From positions 1 to 64,000 of the forward strand of contig JAMCRS010000173.1 of assembly GCA_023380675.1 (NCBI GenBank): a stretch of 64,000 bases of DNA. The letters are read 5' to 3'. A program made the position numbers and the translations under genes. The notes under the pieces were generated by a model that saw nothing but the letters and a program-made list of their open reading frames with translations, searched no databases and was not told the DNA's origin. Positions 59,537-64,000 of the stretch are shown here, piece by piece (within the stretch, counting starts at the first letter, position 1; each line of letters starts with the position of its first letter). Origin of the DNA: Chloroflexota bacterium. GTDB taxonomy: Bacteria; Chloroflexota; Anaerolineae; UBA4142.

Positions 59537-61645
59537 TCAACGCGAAACGGGATGATGCACCTGGAGGTACTTGGTCGCCAGCGCGCCCAACGCATTATCG
59601 ACGGGGGTGCCTTCATTGCTCACGAGGCTGAACTCGTTGACGAGCAGGCGAAGAGGGTCATACGGATTGGGAGCCTTGGGATTCGGTTGGTCGGGACCGA
59701 AGACATACGCGAATCCGCCGTTGGGAGAGAACCTGGAAACGTCGTCCCAGATCATGGCATATTCAGCGCCCCGGTCCTTACGGTCCATCCCAAAGGGCGC
59801 AAATTCGCCCACGACGAGAGGGACGCCGAGCCGTCTCTCCGCATTGCGTTTCGCCGCCTGTACCGCCTCCGCGACATCGTCCGGGCTCCCATAAACGTTC
59901 AGGCCAAAGACCAGAAAATTGCTAGGATCGGGTTGCTGCGGTTGGGCGCGCATCTTTTTGATCGCGACGTCGAGATGCGGTATATACCAATCCCGGGGTT
60001 CTTTGATTATGCTGACATGATTCGGGTCGAGCGAAAAAGCCAGCGCCGATAATTCGACCAGGAAATCGGCCGCGGCTTGCAGCTTGTCCGTAGTCCGATG
60101 CTGGTCCGTGTCCATCCGGTGCAGCAATTCATCCCCCCCGGGATTCCATGCCCATACGGCAGGGAAATCCTTAAAGCGTCGGACATAGGCTCGAAAATCC
60201 TTCTTGACCTGTTCCCGATAGTTCTGATTCTCGTAGGGACCCTGCGCGTCCAATTCGAACGGCATGACGACGCCGATTCCAAACTCTTGTGCCAGCTCGA
60301 GCGTTGCCTCATCATAAACGCCCCACCCGATCACGGCATTCACCCCTGCCGCGCGCATGATTTCGAAATCCCGGCGATGCCGCGCCCTCTTTACGTCCTC
60401 GGGTAACAGCGTGTAGTTGACGTTGTAATTCATGCCGGTCATGATGCGCGGCTGCCCGTTGACCGTCAAAATCAAGCCTTGTTCCGTTCGCCGTACCCCT
60501 ACCTTGGTTGGCCCCATGGGGGTCTGCACTGCTGGAACGGATGCAACCTCGGTGGCCGTCGGCATGATGCGATTGGACGGCTTTTGATCAGGTACGAGAT
60601 TGGCAATCACGCGCGGTTCCTGTTCGGACTCGGCAGGAGCGGGGGTGACCGTGGGCGTCTCAGCGGCATAAGCGGTCGGCGTCGCCATGTCCGCGGGCGA
60701 GAGCCCTTGCACGTCTCGAATTGCCGTCGCCTCCACGTACACTCCTTGCACCGGAGATCGGGACAGCGCGTTCATCTTCGCGAGACCGAAATAGTTCTGC
60801 GACCATGGAAACAAGGCCGTGATGATGAGCGCGCCCGCCAGAAGCGCCCCGTGCCGGGTGAGGGGAATCGAAGGCGCCGGGCAGGCCGGCCGAGAGGTGA
60901 ATCGCGCGACCACACGAACGAGCCTATCCGCTAGTTGTCCCAACAACCAAGCGGCGGCCAGCGCCGCGCCAACCATGAGAAACGGAATGACGACCGGAAG
61001 GGCCTCGTCCATCGCCCATTTGTATTGCTGCGGGTTCGGCCTGAACGCGATGGAAACGGCCACGCCGATGCCCATCTGCTGAAATCCGGCAAAGTCCGCA
61101 CCCAGGGTCAGATTGAAAATGGCCCAGACGGCTTGGGCCTGGATGAACAAGCCCAGTCCCACATACAATAGATCGCGAGCGCCGCGGCTCTCCTGCAACC
61201 CCTCGCGGAGGGCAGGTCTTTGCCATCCGGCTCGGACGAGCAGGGCGCCGAGAGCGAGGAGGGCCATCTCGACGAGCGCGCGAGTGACAAACACACTCAG
61301 TATAGTGCTACGGCTGTCGATAATGGCGCTTGCGAAAGCTCCGGGCGCGACCAGCGCCGGATCGAGGAAAAACGAAGGGGACCACTGGTGGAGGAGGAAT
61401 CCCGCAATCACAGGCAGTGCTATCCCGCGGGGTTCGATGCCCGAGAGCGTTTTGATGGCAAGCTCGGTATAGACAGGGCTTATCGATAGGGACCTGGCGA
61501 ACAAGCCCAAGGGGTGGGCATCATTGAGCCCGCTAAGGAGACTTGCGACGGCGAACAGGAGAAACTCGTGCAACACGATGAGGAGCGGCAGGGCCATTAC
61601 AAGCCCGACGAGAACTTGCCCTCCCTTGGTCGAGATTCGTCTCAT
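59537..61645 (-). CDS. Polytopic membrane protein fused to a glycoside-hydrolase-like (TIM-barrel) domain
   Basis: A 702-residue protein. The first 300 residues have about six membrane helices. A Thr/Pro/Ala linker (about 310-390) leads to a domain opening VGVRRTEQGLILTVNGQPRIMTGMNYN, which resembles the start of GH2/GH5-type (beta/alpha)8 domains. Later blocks AVWAWNPGGDELL (acid/base region, here with Asp-Glu where WxxGNE is usual) and LVVGEFAPFG (nucleophile Glu position) support a hydrolase or carbohydrate-binding fold. The catalytic domain probably lies outside. A SIGMA70-like promoter is upstream. The substrate is unknown. Confidence 0.75.
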   Translation of the reverse strand: MRRISTKGGQVLVGLVMALPLLIVLHEFLLFAVASLLSGLNDAHPLGLFARSLSISPVYTELAIKTLSGIEPRGIALPVIAGFLLHQWSPSFFLDPALVAPGAFASAIIDSRSTILSVFVTRALVEMALLALGALLVRAGWQRPALREGLQESRGARDLLYVGLGLFIQAQAVWAIFNLTLGADFAGFQQMGIGVAVSIAFRPNPQQYKWAMDEALPVVIPFLMVGAALAAAWLLGQLADRLVRVVARFTSRPACPAPSIPLTRHGALLAGALIITALFPWSQNYFGLAKMNALSRSPVQGVYVEATAIRDVQGLSPADMATPTAYAAETPTVTPAPAESEQEPRVIANLVPDQKPSNRIMPTATEVASVPAVQTPMGPTKVGVRRTEQGLILTVNGQPRIMTGMNYNVNYTLLPEDVKRARHRRDFEIMRAAGVNAVIGWGVYDEATLELAQEFGIGVVMPFELDAQGPYENQNYREQVKKDFRAYVRRFKDFPAVWAWNPGGDELLHRMDTDQHRTTDKLQAAADFLVELSALAFSLDPNHVSIIKEPRDWYIPHLDVAIKKMRAQPQQPDPSNFLVFGLNVYGSPDDVAEAVQAAKRNAERRLGVPLVVGEFAPFGMDRKDRGAEYAMIWDDVSRFSPNGGFAYVFGPDQPNPKAPNPYDPLRLLVNEFSLVSNEGTPVDNALGALATKYLQVHHPVSR

Positions 61646-61697
61646 TCACGCTTCCCCATCGAGTCTCCATTGACGTACTCGGGCTTTCAAGAGTCCC

Positions 61698-61726
61698 ATT
61701 ATATGGAACTCTCGCTCCAACTGCAA
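61698..61726 (-). promoter_or_regulatory. Promoter of the membrane/hydrolase fusion gene
   Basis: Minus-strand TTGCAG (61721-61726) and TATAAT (61698-61703) are 17 bases apart, about 50 bases before the ATG ending at 61645. Confidence 0.6.
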
Positions 61727-61907
61727 ATCTGCGAATGAGAAAATCACTTGTCCCGAAATTCATCTTGGTCCTATCACCCTAGACCTCTGTAGGAACGGAG
61801 AAGGAGTGTCACATCAATCCTAAGCGCCCGTGGCAAGTGCCTTTTGGAATCTCGCCTCTTGCCTCTTTATTGTACTACGGTGAGGGAAACGCCCCAAAAG
61901 CCCTGGG

Positions 61908-61952
61908 AAAACAAAGAGGGCCCCGAATCGGAACGGTTCCGACCCAGGGCCG
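61908..61952 (-). terminator. Intrinsic terminator of the secreted repeat protein gene
   Basis: On the minus strand GGCCC...TCGGAAC pairs with GTTCCGA...GGGCC, followed by CTCTTTGTTTT. It lies about 30 bases beyond the stop of the upstream minus-strand gene. Confidence 0.7.
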
Positions 61953-61983
61953 CGTTGTTTACGCTATGAGGCTTTCATGCTGA

Positions 61984-63375
61984 TTAGTAGGTTCGCGTAG
62001 ACGCTGGGGTCGCGCCGCCTGCTGGAGCCGCGCTCGTTCCGCTCGCTCCAGGCGTCGCGCTCGCTCCGCCCGTCTGGATGGCATTCCCGCTGGGCGAAAC
62101 CACGAACCAGGCTCCGATGAGCCCCTGTCCCTTTGTGTCGCCGGGAGCCGTGTCGCCCGAATAGTAGTACAGGGGGTGCCCATTGTAGGTGACCTGCGTC
62201 GTGCCATCGCTGCGCGTGATGGTTCCGAGCAGGGTCGGATCGATGCTCGCTCCGGTGGTCGTCGTTCCACTCGCCTGGGGAGTAGCGGCGCTGGTGGCGC
62301 TAGGCGCGGCGGCCGATGCGCCCGCTGGGGTGAAGGGCGGCCAGATCTGAGCGCAGCTGCCGCTGCAGTTGCTCGTATTGGTGGTATCTTTCGTAAAGAG
62401 GTAAAGCGTGCGGCCGCTGCTGTCGGTCAAGAACGAACCGAGCGTGGCGTTTTGACCCACTGCCAGAATGCTTGGGCTGACCGCGGTCGAGCCACTGGCG
62501 GACGGTGTCCCACTCGGCGACGCACTGGGAGCCGCGGCGGGGCTGCTCGTCGCCGCCGCGGTTGCTGCGGTCGTGGGCGCGGTGGTTGGTTCTGTTGTCG
62601 GCGCGCTCGTTGGCGCCGTTGTAGGCGCAGTCGTTGCTGCCTCTGTTGGCGCTGCTGTGGGTGCCGAGGTAACCGCCTCAGCGGGTGCCGCTTGGCTCAA
62701 CCCCAGGAGCTGATCCGAAGTCGGATTCTCGCACTGCACGATCGCCCAGCCCTGGCTCGTCCCCGCCGACGGCGCCTGTGCGGTCTGGGGGAGTGTGCCC
62801 GCCTGGCACTGCGCCAAGCCCGCTCCGCTCACAATGAGATCCGGCGCCACCGTGGCATTGGTGCTGTTGATGATGCGAATGTAGTAGGTCCCCGGCGCTC
62901 CGAACCCGCCGACCCACGTCAGATCATTTGTCGTGCAGCGCTGCGTTGTCCCATCCGGAAGGGTCGTGGTGCAGTCCGGGATCACTTCCTGCGTGCCAAC
63001 GCCCACCGGGTTGTTCTCCCACCAGTTGCCCTGCATGCGTTCGGGCGACCACACTTGAAAGTTCAGCCCGTTCGTCACGCCGTTCACCAGGCGAACCATG
63101 ACGGTCGGCCGGGGCAACTCGTTGCCGGAAGTGTCATAGGCGAAGCTGTACCACTGTGCCATATTCGCCGGAATCCCGGAAATCGTGTTGGTCCCCACGG
63201 CCGTCGCAATGCCGGGATTGTCGAGGTTGGCTCCCGGAGGCAATGGCGCCTGGGCCGGCCCGGTTGGAGTTCCCGTGCCAGTCGGTCCCTGCGCCGACAC
63301 GGTCATGACGCTCAGACTGGCGACCAGAGCGAGGACAAGCGCCAATCCGGCCGCGAGTCGTGACGTGCTCTTCAT
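61984..63375 (-). CDS. Secreted Ala/Pro/Thr-rich protein with COG4315-type 'secreted repeat' domains
   Basis: A 463-residue exported protein. A signal peptide ([22 protein letters not shown]) precedes a beta-rich N-terminal domain ([22 protein letters not shown]). A long APT/APTT low-complexity linker (residues about 230-300) follows. The C-terminus has two units of the secreted-repeat domain, [20 protein letters not shown] and [26 protein letters not shown], a family found in lipoproteins of unknown role, some linked to electron transfer. No lipobox is visible. Cysteine pairs ([11 protein letters not shown]) probably form disulfides. It is monocistronic. Confidence 0.87.
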   Translation of the reverse strand: MKSTSRLAAGLALVLALVASLSVMTVSAQGPTGTGTPTGPAQAPLPPGANLDNPGIATAVGTNTISGIPANMAQWYSFAYDTSGNELPRPTVMVRLVNGVTNGLNFQVWSPERMQGNWWENNPVGVGTQEVIPDCTTTLPDGTTQRCTTNDLTWVGGFGAPGTYYIRIINSTNATVAPDLIVSGAGLAQCQAGTLPQTAQAPSAGTSQGWAIVQCENPTSDQLLGLSQAAPAEAVTSAPTAAPTEAATTAPTTAPTSAPTTEPTTAPTTAATAAATSSPAAAPSASPSGTPSASGSTAVSPSILAVGQNATLGSFLTDSSGRTLYLFTKDTTNTSNCSGSCAQIWPPFTPAGASAAAPSATSAATPQASGTTTTGASIDPTLLGTITRSDGTTQVTYNGHPLYYYSGDTAPGDTKGQGLIGAWFVVSPSGNAIQTGGASATPGASGTSAAPAGGATPASTRTY

Positions 63376-63751
63376 ACGTTCTTCTCCTTGCTTTCTTGTT
63401 TCTTGCTTTTCTACTTTTTCACTGCTCGTTTGCAGCCAATAGTGGTTTTGTCACTTGGCATTCGTGGAGTGCCAAACCCATCCAGATGAGGCCAGAGGCC
63501 GAAGGTTGAAAACCAGACACCAAGATGTCACAGGTCAGTCTACTAACAATGCAACGCACTCTTGAGCTCTGTTGTTACGGTGTTTCTTGGTGAATGAAGC
63601 GCAGTCCTTCTTGCTCGCACGGTTCTCGCTTAACGTAAGCCGACTGAGAAAATGTCATCAGAGTCTTCTCGCTGCATAGAATGCTGAGAAGAAAAGACCG
63701 CGCACATCAGGGTCGATGCACGCGGTCTAGATCAACGGCGGAGGGGACGCT
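63376..63751. other. Intergenic region with SDR terminator
   Basis: The 3' side carries the terminator of the SDR gene at 63688-63727. The remaining 300 bases upstream of the secreted-protein gene hold pyrimidine-rich TTTCTTGTTTCTTG near its start, but no promoter pair I trust. Confidence 0.45.
63688..63727 (-). terminator. Intrinsic terminator of the SDR gene
   Basis: On the minus strand GACCGCG (63721-63727) pairs with CGCGGTC (63696-63702), followed by TTTTCTTC. It lies 25 bases after the stop codon. Confidence 0.8.
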
Positions 63752-64000
63752 TTATTTCGGCTCTTGTTTCTTGGCCCATCCTTCAGCACCCTGACGGAAC
63801 GCAGTAAGCATCCCGAGGCGTTTGTAGTAGATGGCGACAAGGCCCGGCGCGAGCTGTTGCAGAGCAAGCAAAGGACGAATGACCGAAGGCCAGACGAGCA
63901 CTTCCGGGAGATCGCGGTATATGGCGTCGACCACTACCCGGGTGACCCGCTCCGGTGTAACTGTTCCCGTCATTGGAGGAGTCTTGGTCCCGCCGTCCAC
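63752..64000 (-). CDS. Short-chain dehydrogenase/reductase, C-terminal part (5' end outside window)
   Basis: The last 82 residues only. GTKTPPMTGTVTPERVTRVVVDAIYRDLPEVLVWPSVIRPLLALQQLAPGLVAIYYKRLGM matches the substrate-loop and C-terminal extension of SDR proteins of 280-300 residues. The nucleotide-binding and Tyr-x-x-x-Lys motifs lie beyond the window edge. The frame is open to base 64000, so the apparent start there is an artefact. Confidence 0.75.
   Translation of the reverse strand: MDGGTKTPPMTGTVTPERVTRVVVDAIYRDLPEVLVWPSVIRPLLALQQLAPGLVAIYYKRLGMLTAFRQGAEGWAKKQEPK

Noticed and set aside
59346..59540. Short minus-strand frame with partly protein-like composition
   Set aside because: No ribosome-binding site, no homology that I recognise, and equally long frames overlap it on the other strand.

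Overview
The window looks like a chromosomal stretch of an uncultured, GC-rich bacterium, most likely a Chloroflexota member (inference). The hints are a very large MalT-type LuxR regulator, Ala/Pro/Thr-rich secreted proteins, tungsten-type aldehyde:ferredoxin oxidoreductases, an archaeal-type ATP-dependent DNA ligase, a T-box leader and many short palindromic repeats between genes. There is no prophage, CRISPR array, integron or rRNA. The one recognisable transposase gene is a RAYT/IS200-type gene.

Layout. 1-3.1 kb: a cut-off surface protein, a multiply frameshifted exported protein with a possible leader RNA, and a small DUF2905 membrane protein. 3.1-6.1 kb: an AftB-like membrane glycosyltransferase and ruvB. 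6.4-8.1 kb: a P5C/aldehyde dehydrogenase with its own promoter. 8.3-20.3 kb: a long minus-strand acyl-CoA catabolic cluster (Zn-ADH, acyl-CoA dehydrogenase, hydrolase, SDR, thiolase, two 3-hydroxyacyl-CoA dehydrogenases, 4-hydroxybutyryl-CoA dehydratase, enoyl-CoA hydratase, MaoC-like protein, nitronate monooxygenase), split by the RAYT unit. 20.6-27.7 kb: a branched-chain/carboxylate ABC transporter (SBP, LivF, LivG, LivM, LivH) and an acyl-CoA ligase. 28.0-31.1 kb: the LuxR/MalT regulator, read away from the cluster behind an operator-like inverted repeat. 31.2-44.9 kb: two tRNAs and housekeeping genes (DNA ligase, DUF433, TPR protein, Maf, UvrD/PcrA, M20 peptidase, minimal metalloprotease, RlmD-like methyltransferase), ending with a T-box-led uracil-DNA glycosylase/serS operon. 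44.9-53.4 kb: a second redox cluster with two aldehyde:ferredoxin oxidoreductases, an acyl-CoA ligase, two SCP2-like proteins, DUF488 and an iron-type alcohol dehydrogenase. 53.5-64 kb: beta-CASP RNase-like protein, SH3b protein, response regulator, glycosyltransferase, small genes, a membrane/glycoside-hydrolase-like fusion, a large secreted protein and the 3' end of an SDR gene.

How it fits together (inference). The Liv transporter would import a carboxylate or amino acid, the ligases would activate it, and the acyl-CoA enzymes would convert it through 4-hydroxybutyryl-, crotonyl-, 3-hydroxybutyryl- and acetoacetyl-CoA to acetyl-CoA. The oxidoreductase/alcohol dehydrogenase cluster could interconvert acids, aldehydes and alcohols using ferredoxin. 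The region is also strongly marked by small palindromic repeats. Some lie inside genes in frame, and one family supplies the ribosome-binding sites of two genes. Broken genes are common: a frameshifted livM, a frameshifted exported protein, a deletion-ridden PAS/HD-GYP gene, and MarC and receiver-domain remnants.
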